Source: an uncultured Bacteroidales bacterium
GTDB lineage: Bacteria > Bacteroidota > Bacteroidia > Bacteroidales > UBA4417
Assembly: GCA_903879715.1 (NCBI GenBank)
Contig: CAIRMR010000106.1
Location: 1-58,725 of the forward strand
Direction of reading: 5' to 3'
Length of the DNA: 58,725 nt
Below the pieces are notes generated by a model. That model worked only from the letters and a program-made list of their open reading frames with translations, was not told the origin of the DNA and ran no database searches. A program made the position numbers and the translations under genes. Below, piece by piece: positions 51,438 to 58,725 of the stretch; position 1 is the first letter of the stretch; each line of letters starts with the position of its first letter.

Positions 51438-52955
51438 ATGAAAATCCCTGCAAGAATACTTTTCTTCGCTCTTTTTGCCTTCACCTTTAAGGTTGGTGTA
51501 AGTCAGCAAATAAAACCCGGGTTTTATACCAATCCGATTCTGGCCGGCGATTATCCCGATCCTTCGGTTCTTCGGGTAAATGATGATTATTACATGACTC
51601 ATTCGTCCATGGAATTTTCTCCCGGTCTGCTTATCTGGCATTCAAAAAACCTGGTTAACTGGGAACCAATATGTTATGCGCTTAACGAATACCTCGGATC
51701 GGTTTGGGCACCTGATTTTATCAGGCATGGCGATTTATACTACATCTATTTCCCTGCCGTAACCAAAACCGGAATTTCGAACTGGGTAGTTACAGCAAAA
51801 AATCCGGCTGGTCCCTGGAGCAGTCCGGTTGACCTTAACACAATAGGACTGATCGATCCCGGGCATGTGGTTGGCCCTGACGGGAAACGATATTTACATC
51901 TTTCGGATGGGTACCTTGTTCAGTTATCTGACGATGGCTTGTCGGTGGTTGGCGAAAAACGAAAAGTATATGAAGGATGGAAGTTTCCCGCTGATTGGCT
52001 GGTTGAAGGATTTTGCCTGGAATCGCCAAAGTTTACATTCCACAACGGCTATTATTACCTTACGGTTGCCGAAGGGGGAACCGCTGGTCCTGCCACCAGC
52101 CATATGGTTGTGTCATCACGCTCAAAAACTCCGTGGGGTCCCTGGGAGCACTCGCCTTACAACCCAATAGTTCATACTCAGAGTGCCGGTGAAACCTGGT
52201 GGTCGAAAGGCCATGGAACTCTGGTGTCAACACCCGGCGGCGATTGGTGGATCATGTATCATGCCTATAAAAAAGGCTTTTACAATATGGGACGACAAAC
52301 TCTTATAGAACCTCTCGAATGGACTTCGGATGGATGGTTCAGGATAAAACAGGATGTTAAAGCAGATCAGCCTATTCCAGAACCAAAAGGACCGGCAGTA
52401 TCCGGCGCCATGCAACTCTCCGATAATTTTTCGGGAAAAACCCTGGGGTTGCAATGGAGGTTTTTCAAAGAATTTGATGCATCCCGGTTCAAATTTGATA
52501 ACAATTCTCTTTTATTAAATGCTAAAGGGACTTCACCGAAAGACTGTTCCCCTTTGCTTTGTATTCCTTCCGATGAAAATTACCAGATTGAAACTGAAAT
52601 TGAACTTTCAGGCGAAGCATCCGGAGGCTTAATTTTAATGTACAATGAGCAGATGTTTACAGGAATAGGGCTCAATAAAAATGGGATAATCAGGTACGAA
52701 CGAGGCACACCACTTGTGCTGAATCCAACTCCGTTGGGGAATAAGGTAAAACTCCGCATTCGCAATATCAATCACCAGGTTTGCTATCAATTTCAAAAGC
52801 CAGGCGGGAACTGGGAAATGTTTGAGGCAAGCAGTGAAGTTTCCTCTTACAATCATAATGCGTTCGGAGGTTTTATGAGCCTTAGGGCCGGAATTTTCTC
52901 GGCAGGAACCGGAACTGTAAGGTTTTTGTATTTCACGTATTCCAGAATTCCATAA
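51438..52955 (+). CDS. GH43 glycosidase
   Basis: 505 residues, signal peptide (ILFFALFAFTFKVGVSQ). Five-bladed propeller with the GH43 catalytic pattern: Asp38 in AGDYPDPSV (base), Asp140 in GLIDPGHVVG (pKa modulator) and Glu195 in CLESPKF (acid; Glu190 in VEGF is the alternative). WAPDFIRHGDLYYIYFPA is another family hallmark. Residues about 330-505 form a concanavalin-like beta-sandwich (MQLSDNFSGKTLGLQWRFFK, GGLILMYNEQMFTGIGL), as in many GH43 enzymes active on arabinose- or xylose-containing glycans. Probably periplasmic or surface located. The substrate is inferred from family only. Upstream DNA carries repeated element copy C. Confidence 0.92.
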   Translation: MKIPARILFFALFAFTFKVGVSQQIKPGFYTNPILAGDYPDPSVLRVNDDYYMTHSSMEFSPGLLIWHSKNLVNWEPICYALNEYLGSVWAPDFIRHGDLYYIYFPAVTKTGISNWVVTAKNPAGPWSSPVDLNTIGLIDPGHVVGPDGKRYLHLSDGYLVQLSDDGLSVVGEKRKVYEGWKFPADWLVEGFCLESPKFTFHNGYYYLTVAEGGTAGPATSHMVVSSRSKTPWGPWEHSPYNPIVHTQSAGETWWSKGHGTLVSTPGGDWWIMYHAYKKGFYNMGRQTLIEPLEWTSDGWFRIKQDVKADQPIPEPKGPAVSGAMQLSDNFSGKTLGLQWRFFKEFDASRFKFDNNSLLLNAKGTSPKDCSPLLCIPSDENYQIETEIELSGEASGGLILMYNEQMFTGIGLNKNGIIRYERGTPLVLNPTPLGNKVKLRIRNINHQVCYQFQKPGGNWEMFEASSEVSSYNHNAFGGFMSLRAGIFSAGTGTVRFLYFTYSRIP

Positions 52956-53148
52956 TTCTTTTCAAAGAGAATAATAGGCTAAAATAATCACTACTCGTCA
53001 GTTTTCCGGATTGATGAGTATAACACTTTACAATAACGGGCCTTTTATGATACAAATTCATAAAAAATTGACCAGATTCAACCTGCTTAATTACACGGAT
53101 TATTTAAACTTGCACTACTAATCGTCAAAAATACTTAAACCAAAACAT

Positions 53149-55209
53149 ATGCAATTCCAACGTTTTTTTTTAAACAGAAAAACAACCCGTATCAGCGTAC
53201 TGATATTACTGGCAATTCTGAGCCTGATTTCGAAACAAGCAGAAGCTCAGTGGAAACCTGTTGAGGGTATTTTAACCACAGATTGGACTTCAAAAGTAAC
53301 TCCTGAAAATGTGTGGCAGGAATATCCAAGGCCACAGCTGGTCCGCGAAAAATGGATGAATCTGAATGGACTCTGGGAGTATGCTATTCGCCCGAAAGAT
53401 GAAGAAAAACCAGCTCAGTTTGATGGAAAGATTTTAGTTCCTTTTGCTGTGGAATCAGCACTTTCAGGAGTTGGGAAACAGGTAGGCGATCAAAACAAAC
53501 TCTGGTACCGCCGCACTTTTGAGGTCCCTGAAAACTGGAATTCCGAAAGGCTTATTCTTCGTTTTGATGCTGTGGATTGGGAATTGAAACTATGGGTCAA
53601 CGGAAAATATGTGGATTCGCATACAGGTGGATACGATAATTCGGCCTTTAATATTACTCCTTTCCTCAAAAAAGACGAATTACAGGAAATTGTAGTTTCG
53701 GTTTATGATCCCGTTGATGCAGGAACACAGCCCAGGGGGAAACAGGTTAAAAATCCAAATTCCATTTGGTACACTTCGGTTACCGGCATCTGGCAGACGG
53801 TGTGGCTCGAACCCCTCGCAAAACAAAATATCGAAATCTTACGGATTACACCAAACATTGATGTTGACTCGATACATATAAAAGTAACCTGCGTTAACGA
53901 TAACAAGGAAATGAACTACGAAGCTTTGGTTTTTGATAATCAGAAGCTAGTATGTAAAGCAACATCATCAACCTTAAAAGCACTTAAACTTTCTATTCCC
54001 GATGCAAAACAGTGGACTCCTGATTCACCTTTCCTGTATGATATGATTATGATACTGCGTGATAAAAACGGGAAAACAGTTGATTCCCTGAAAACCTATT
54101 TCGGGATGCGGAAGATATCGCTGGGCAAGGATGAAAAAGGGATTACCCGTATGATGCTGAATAATAAATTCGTATTCCAGCATGGATTCCTGGATCAGGG
54201 CTGGTGGCCCGATGGATTATATACTGCCCCTACCGATGAAGCCTTGCGTTACGACATTGAAATGACAAAAAAAATGGGCTTCAACCTGGCCCGCAAGCAT
54301 GTGAAAGTTGAACCTCAACGTTGGTACTATTGGTGCGACAAACTAGGTCTTCTGGTTTGGCAGGATATGCCAAGCGGTGATGCATACATTAATCCTGACG
54401 GAAAGGATACTACCCGAACCCAGGAATCAGGAATACAGTTCATGAAAGAACTTCAGGAAATCATGCGCGAAAAATTCAACCATCCGAGCATTATTGTATG
54501 GGTTCCATTTAATGAAGGTTGGGGACAATGGAAGTCGGTTACTGTTGGTGAAGTAATCAAAATAAATGATCCATCGCGCCTGGTTGACGTAGCCAGCGGC
54601 TGGGCTGACCGGAAAAGCGGAGATATCTATGATATCCATGCTTATCCCGGACCGAAAATGCCCGAACCCGAACCTTTCAGGGCAATCGTTTTAGGAGAAT
54701 ATGGCGGACTTGGACTTCCGCTCGAAGGCCACACCTGGCAAAAGGCGAATAACTGGGGGTATAAAAACATAAGCAATCCGGATGCTCTGGCTGATGCTTA
54801 CAGCGAATTGACATCGAAGTTACTTGACCTGAAAGAAAAAGGATTGTCGGCAGCAGTTTACACACAAACTACTGATGTTGAAGGAGAGGTAAACGGAATG
54901 ATGACGTATGATCGGCGCGTCAGCAAGATTGCACCCGAGACACTTGCCCGTATCAATGCCGGATATCTGCCGCCTGTATTTATTGCCGATACTAATACTT
55001 TCACAAAGGAGTTTATGCTGAGCATTAAAAACCAGTCGCCTGCAGGAGAAATCCGCTATACCATAAACGGAAAAGATCCTGAGAAAAAATCCAAACTCTA
55101 TAAAACGCCTGTGAAACTTAAAAAGACGACTGAAGTTAAAGCCCGGATTTACTGGCCTGATGGGACATTCAGTAAGGTTACAACAGCAACTTTTCACAAA
55201 CTTCCGTAG
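53149..55209 (+). CDS. GH2 glycosidase with chitobiase-type C-terminal domain
   Basis: 686 residues, signal peptide around ISVLILLAILSLISKQAEAQ. GH2 pattern: sugar-binding domain (YPRPQLVREKWMNLNGLWEY, KILVPFAVESALSGVG, NKLWYRRTFEVPENWNSE, DWELKLWVNGKYV), Ig domain (GIWQTVWLEPL), barrel with acid/base Glu in VPFNEGWGQW (about 455) and nucleophile Glu in VLGEYGGLGLP (about 516). The last roughly 80 residues (VFIADTNTF..., GEIRYTINGKDP) are a chitobiase/beta-hexosaminidase C-terminal-like (CHB_HEX_C_1) domain, often seen on GH2 and sulfatases of Bacteroidota. Likely exo-beta-galactosidase or glucuronidase type; not decidable by eye. Followed by about 360 bases without a gene, then three sulfatases. 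Confidence 0.92.
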   Translation: MQFQRFFLNRKTTRISVLILLAILSLISKQAEAQWKPVEGILTTDWTSKVTPENVWQEYPRPQLVREKWMNLNGLWEYAIRPKDEEKPAQFDGKILVPFAVESALSGVGKQVGDQNKLWYRRTFEVPENWNSERLILRFDAVDWELKLWVNGKYVDSHTGGYDNSAFNITPFLKKDELQEIVVSVYDPVDAGTQPRGKQVKNPNSIWYTSVTGIWQTVWLEPLAKQNIEILRITPNIDVDSIHIKVTCVNDNKEMNYEALVFDNQKLVCKATSSTLKALKLSIPDAKQWTPDSPFLYDMIMILRDKNGKTVDSLKTYFGMRKISLGKDEKGITRMMLNNKFVFQHGFLDQGWWPDGLYTAPTDEALRYDIEMTKKMGFNLARKHVKVEPQRWYYWCDKLGLLVWQDMPSGDAYINPDGKDTTRTQESGIQFMKELQEIMREKFNHPSIIVWVPFNEGWGQWKSVTVGEVIKINDPSRLVDVASGWADRKSGDIYDIHAYPGPKMPEPEPFRAIVLGEYGGLGLPLEGHTWQKANNWGYKNISNPDALADAYSELTSKLLDLKEKGLSAAVYTQTTDVEGEVNGMMTYDRRVSKIAPETLARINAGYLPPVFIADTNTFTKEFMLSIKNQSPAGEIRYTINGKDPEKKSKLYKTPVKLKKTTEVKARIYWPDGTFSKVTTATFHKLP

Positions 55210-55571
55210 AGTCTGCCATGAAACAATAATTAATCTAAGCAACTGATTGGTTTGATGAAAATCCTGGTTTAGGTACCTAAGAGAAACTATCGAAATAACT
55301 TACCCAATTGCGATAGAGATAGGAATTACTGTTAGAGCACAAGCTATCGATCTGATTTATGTTTTAGTAAGGAAAGTATGGATATCAGATCAAATGCGTT
55401 ATTCCGTAGGACTTTAATATCAATAAAAAGAGAACCAAAGTAAGAAGATTGCCCGTAGGGCATTAACAGAATAAAGTTTGTAAAGCAAACTCCGCTTTCT
55501 CTTTCATCTGTTTTGAGGAAGTTATTATGGAAGGTTCTCTAAAGGTAAATACTTATTAATATCATCACAAA
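55210..55571 (+). other. Intergenic stretch before the sulfatase run, small hairpins
   Basis: 362 bases, no reading frame of interest. Contains a palindrome TGCCCGTAGGGCA (55450-55462), a related ATTCCGTAGGACT (about 55400), and AGTTTGTAAAGCAAACT (55475-55491, six-base stem). Their function is unknown; no T-run follows. GCCATGAAAC near the start echoes the first block of the repeated upstream element, but the rest is not kept. Confidence 0.4.
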
Positions 55572-56972
55572 ATGGGTATATCAATTAAAACAGTTAATAA
55601 AGTACTGAGTGCATTTGTTTGTTGTATCGCGATGGTTATTAATTCACCAGTTGCATATACACAACAAGTAGCTGGCAATAAAATGAATATCGTATTCCTC
55701 CTGGCCGATGATTTACGATGGAATTCGCTAGGATGTATGGGAAACCCGGTTGTACTAACACCCAATATTGATAAACTATCAGACGAAGGTGTCAGGTTTA
55801 ACAATGCTTGTGTAACAACCTCGGTTTGCATGGTAAGCCGCGCGACTATTTTAACCGGCCAATACATGCGACGCCACCATGTCACAAATTTTGGAGTTCA
55901 GTTATCTGAACAAGCCATGGCGGATACCTATCCCTCAATTTTGCGGAAAGCAGGTTACTGGACAGGTTATGTTGGAAAATATGGAGTTGGCAAGATCATG
56001 GAAGATCAGTTTGATTATAGCGTAGAATATGAGGGTAAACACTGGTTGCCCGATGGACCGGGAGATTCTGTTCATGTAACCTCGAAGAATGAAAAGGATG
56101 CCCTCTATTTTTTGAAAAACAGGCCAAAGGAAAAACCTTTTTTATTGTCAGTTGGCTTTTTTGCGGCCCATGCCGAAGACCTTCACCCGGATCAGTACCG
56201 GTATCAGCCTTCCAGCGAAAAGTATTACCAGGATGTCACCATCCCGGTTCCTAAAACCGCTACGGAATCAGCGCTAAAAGCCCTGCCTCCGTTTATTGGC
56301 AGTAATGAAAATGAAGGTCGTGCCCGCTGGCACAAGCGTTTCGATACCCCTGAAAAATATCAGACTTACATGAAAGCCTATTACCGGATGGTGACCGAAG
56401 TTGATTTGGTCATTGGAAACATTATTGCTGAACTGAAAGCCCAGGGAGTGTACGAAAATACCCTGATCATTGTAATGGGCGACAACGGGTATTTCCAGTC
56501 CGAACATCAACTGGCTGATAAGTGGTATCCGTATGAAGAGTCGATCCGTGTTCCGCTAATAGTTTATGATCCGCGCCTTCCTGAGGCAAAAAGAAATACA
56601 TCAAATAATGAGTTCGTATTAAATATTGACCTGGCTCCAACAATTATTGCGGCTGCCGGTGAATCCATTCCTTTATCCATACAGGGAAGTGATTTTTCGA
56701 CTTTATACCTGGATGAAAAAACACCTGCATGGCGCCAGGATTTCTATTACGAACATCCAACCATCTTCAAATCTTCGTTTATCCCTTCGTCCGAAGCTTT
56801 GGTAACTCACATACAGAAATATATTATCTGGCCTGAATACCAGTATGAGGAATATTTTAACCTGAAGAAAGACCCCTGCGAAGAACACAATAAAATCAGA
56901 AGCAAGAAAGATCAGAAGACCATTCAATCGTTGAAAAAACGCTTTGCTGAATTAAAGGAAGAAGCCAAATAA
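55572..56972 (+). CDS. S1 family sulfatase (formylglycine-type, CMVSR site)
   Basis: 466 residues, signal peptide (VLSAFVCCIAMVINSPVAYT). Sulfatase fold: metal-binding Asp46-Asp47 in FLLADDLRW, modification site Cys86-M-V-S-Arg90 in TTSVCMVSRATILTGQYM, HAEDLHPDQYRYQ, and VMGDNGYFQSEHQLADKWYP (second metal site). The C-x-P/A-S-R consensus has Val at the third position here; related enzymes with such a variation exist, so it may still be converted to formylglycine. It removes sulfate esters from the polysaccharide, periplasmically or at the surface. First of three tandem sulfatases at the window end. Confidence 0.92.
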   Translation: MGISIKTVNKVLSAFVCCIAMVINSPVAYTQQVAGNKMNIVFLLADDLRWNSLGCMGNPVVLTPNIDKLSDEGVRFNNACVTTSVCMVSRATILTGQYMRRHHVTNFGVQLSEQAMADTYPSILRKAGYWTGYVGKYGVGKIMEDQFDYSVEYEGKHWLPDGPGDSVHVTSKNEKDALYFLKNRPKEKPFLLSVGFFAAHAEDLHPDQYRYQPSSEKYYQDVTIPVPKTATESALKALPPFIGSNENEGRARWHKRFDTPEKYQTYMKAYYRMVTEVDLVIGNIIAELKAQGVYENTLIIVMGDNGYFQSEHQLADKWYPYEESIRVPLIVYDPRLPEAKRNTSNNEFVLNIDLAPTIIAAAGESIPLSIQGSDFSTLYLDEKTPAWRQDFYYEHPTIFKSSFIPSSEALVTHIQKYIIWPEYQYEEYFNLKKDPCEEHNKIRSKKDQKTIQSLKKRFAELKEEAK

Positions 56973-57098
56973 TGAAGCACCAATTTGTGAAATTGACAAG
57001 ATTGATCAGTCACTTATTGGAATGATTTTTATGTTTAATCACATTTATTTCCTGGTTGAAGAAAAGGGGGAAATATGACCCGTAAGAAATAATCAATA
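56973..57098 (+). promoter_or_regulatory. Repeated upstream element, copy D (weak)
   Basis: Contains TGAAGCACCAATTTGTGAAA, AGTCACTTATTGGAATGATT and ATATGACCCGTAAGAAATAA, in the order of blocks seen at 5298, 32441 and 51303. The ATGACCCGTAA core is shared. Similarity is lower than between copies A and B. Confidence 0.35.
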
Positions 57099-57102
57099 AC
57101 AT

Positions 57103-58512
57103 ATGAAACTGAAAACTCCCGGAATTATACTGTTTGCATTTTGCATTTTAACTGTAAGTGCGCAGGAAAATGTGGTTTTGAATAAGCCCAATATCATCTT
57201 CATCCTGGCTGACGACCTGGGGTGGAAAGATTTAGCCTGTTATGGAAATCCGTTTAGCGAAACGCCCAACCTGGATAAGCTTGCAAAAGGCGGTATCCGT
57301 TATACACAGGCTTATGCTGCCTGCCCTGTTTGTTCGCCAACGCGGGCTTCTATCATGACAGGCAAATACCCGGCTAAACTTCAGCTTACTAATTTCATAG
57401 GAGGCATGCGGACTGATCCTCAATCGCCGATATTGCCTGCAAGTTTTAAACCCTACATGGAATCCAGGGAAACGACGATTCCTGAACTTTTAAAACAAAA
57501 AGGATATACCACAGGCATGGTTGGGAAATGGCACCTCGGTGACCAGGATTCTGTTGCTCCCTGGAATCAGGGTTTTGATTATTCGCGGATGATTGGGAAA
57601 AATGGACTGGACTATTACAATTATTCAATTTATATCGATTCCTACCAAAAAGAGTTTACCGATCACGGAACCGAATACATGACCGACAAACTTACCGGAT
57701 ATGGTGTCGATTTCATTAAGCAAAATGCAAAAAATCCATTTTTTCTTTATCTGGCCTATTCGGCACCACATGTGATGATTGTACCCCGGGCCGATAAGCT
57801 GAGCAAATACTTTATAAAATACCAAAACTCAGCCGAGAAGTTTAATCCAAATTATGCGGCGATGATCGAAAGCCTGGATGATGGGGTAGGTGCAATTATT
57901 CAAACGCTTAAAGAACAAGGCCTGCTCGAAAATACACTGATTATTTTTACCTCTGATAATGGTGGCTTGGGACTTGATGAACTGGGCCCCATTCCTACAT
58001 CAATGGCCCCTTTGCGCAAATGGAAAGGCCATATTTATGAAGGTGGAACGCGGGTTCCGGCCATGGTAAGCTGGCAAGGTAAAATAGCACCCGGAAAGGT
58101 TTCGGATACCTATTTCAGCAGCATCGATTATTTGCCGACTTTATGTGAACTAGCCGGAATATCAAGCCTTCCGCAAAACATTGATGGAATAAGTGTTCTC
58201 CCTATGATCATGAATCCTCAGGTTGAAATCGCCCAAACAAGGCCTCTGTTCTGGCATTACCCGCACTTCTCCAATCAGTTGGGCCGACCGGCCGGCTCAG
58301 TCCGGATAGGCGACTTTAAACTGGTTGAGTTGTACGAATCAGGAAAACTCGAATTGTATAACCTAAAGGAAGATATCTCGGAATCGAATGACCTTTCAGG
58401 AAAAATGAAAGGAAAAACACAGGAAATGCATCAACAATTGGTCGAATGGCGAAATAAGATGAATGCACAAATGCCAACCGCTAGTCCCGGTTATAAACCA
58501 GTTAAAAAATGA
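57103..58512 (+). CDS. S1 family sulfatase (canonical CSPTR site)
   Basis: 469 residues, signal peptide LFAFCILTVSAQ. Metal-binding Asp37-Asp38 in FILADDLGW, formylglycine site Cys77-S-P-T-Arg81 in CPVCSPTRASIMTGKYP, HLGDQDSVAPWNQGFD-type region with MVGKWHLGD, SAPHVMIVPRADK, and IFTSDNGGLG with Asp-Asn for calcium binding. The GGTRVPAMVSW and IDYLPTLCELAG stretches are standard. It removes sulfate from sugar units. The stop overlaps the next start (ATGA at 58509-58512), so the downstream sulfatase is translationally coupled. Confidence 0.95.
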   Translation: MKLKTPGIILFAFCILTVSAQENVVLNKPNIIFILADDLGWKDLACYGNPFSETPNLDKLAKGGIRYTQAYAACPVCSPTRASIMTGKYPAKLQLTNFIGGMRTDPQSPILPASFKPYMESRETTIPELLKQKGYTTGMVGKWHLGDQDSVAPWNQGFDYSRMIGKNGLDYYNYSIYIDSYQKEFTDHGTEYMTDKLTGYGVDFIKQNAKNPFFLYLAYSAPHVMIVPRADKLSKYFIKYQNSAEKFNPNYAAMIESLDDGVGAIIQTLKEQGLLENTLIIFTSDNGGLGLDELGPIPTSMAPLRKWKGHIYEGGTRVPAMVSWQGKIAPGKVSDTYFSSIDYLPTLCELAGISSLPQNIDGISVLPMIMNPQVEIAQTRPLFWHYPHFSNQLGRPAGSVRIGDFKLVELYESGKLELYNLKEDISESNDLSGKMKGKTQEMHQQLVEWRNKMNAQMPTASPGYKPVKK

Positions 58513-58725
58513 AAGCGATGAACCTTAAAATATTATTTCTAAGCCTCCTGGCATTATGTTTTCAAATCGAAAATATATTTGCCTCAGGAAAACCACCTGC
58601 CCGTCCAAATATTATCTTTTTCCTGGTTGATGATATGGGCTGGATGGATTGCTCAGTATATGGAAGTAAGTACTATGAAACGCCGAATATAGATCGCCTG
58701 TCAAAGCGGGGAATAGTTTTCAATA
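58509..58725 (+). CDS. S1 family sulfatase, 5' part (cut by window end)
   Basis: Starts at ATG 58509, overlapping the preceding stop by four bases; a second in-frame ATG lies at 58518. 72 codons are visible: signal peptide (ILFLSLLALCFQIENIFA), then RPNIIFFLVDDMGWMDCSVY with the Asp-Asp metal pair, and TPNIDRLSKRGIVF. This is the unmistakable N-terminus of a sulfatase; the formylglycine site is beyond the window. Confidence 0.9.
   Translation, partial: MKAMNLKILFLSLLALCFQIENIFASGKPPARPNIIFFLVDDMGWMDCSVYGSKYYETPNIDRLSKRGIVFN

Noticed and set aside
1-58725. CRISPR arrays, tRNA or rRNA genes, insertion sequences
   Set aside because: No regularly spaced short repeats, no cloverleaf or rRNA signature, and no transposase or integrase frame were found.

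Overview
The window reads as a chromosomal segment from a member of Bacteroidota. Five large proteins plus one orphan module end in a type IX secretion (T9SS) sorting or FlgD-like domain, lipoprotein signals have the Bacteroidota look, and the DNA is AT-rich. A T9SS-bearing order such as Marinilabiliales (Prolixibacteraceae-like) or a relative fits better than the genus Bacteroides, but no marker gene is present, so this is inference. Every gene I can support lies on the + strand. Nearly all carry a signal peptide or lipobox. No SusC/SusD pair, transporter, regulator, integrase, transposase, tRNA or rRNA was seen. In effect this is about 58 kb of back-to-back exported carbohydrate-active enzymes.

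Layout. 1-5274: a frameshifted DUF4185-like gene tail, an unrecognised large secreted protein and a GH106-like protein. 5503-11824: a cytoplasmic UroD/MtaA-like methyltransferase, a GH106-like lipoprotein and a GH78 alpha-L-rhamnosidase broken by an in-frame TAG. 11826-20974: a block built around an unrecognised secreted family of about 310 residues (here called the CCR family). It holds two near-identical stand-alone copies and one copy inside a multidomain T9SS protein. Between and after them lie a DUF1080 gene broken by TAA, a Kelch propeller, a ThuA-like protein and a TIM-barrel hydrolase with a ThuA-tail fragment at its N-terminus. 21006-32310: remnants of two GH106 genes, a GC-rich propeller glycosidase, a WbsX/GH99-like lipoprotein, a repeat-bearing T9SS protein, an orphan T9SS tail, a SASA-type acetylesterase with a deacetylase-like N-terminal remnant, an EstB-like serine hydrolase, a TIM-barrel lipoprotein and a fourth CCR-family gene. 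32537-41976: a membrane-anchored DUF362 protein, an exported lactonase-like amidohydrolase with PA14 and T9SS domains, a GH2 enzyme and an intact GH78. 42395-58725: a GH42/GH106-like enzyme, a 1215-residue multidomain T9SS protein, an (alpha/alpha)6-type enzyme, a GH43, a second GH2 and three S1 sulfatases, the last cut by the window end.

Taken together, GH78 and GH106 (L-rhamnose release), GH2 and GH43 (beta-galactoside/uronide and arabinoside/xyloside-type cleavage), sulfatases, acetyl-ester removal, a possible lactonase and a possible demethylating methyltransferase suggest breakdown of a decorated, sulfated and acetylated rhamnose-rich polysaccharide of algal or plant type. The exact glycan is inference. 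DUF1080 and ThuA hint at a second, oxidative 3-keto-glycoside route, whose dehydrogenase is not in the window.

The most striking features are (i) the four-copy CCR family, (ii) gene 3' ends that recur as decayed or fused fragments elsewhere in the locus, suggesting cassette insertion or duplication at gene ends, and (iii) a sequence element found upstream of four transcription units. Three genes have a single interrupting lesion, which may be real decay or assembly error.
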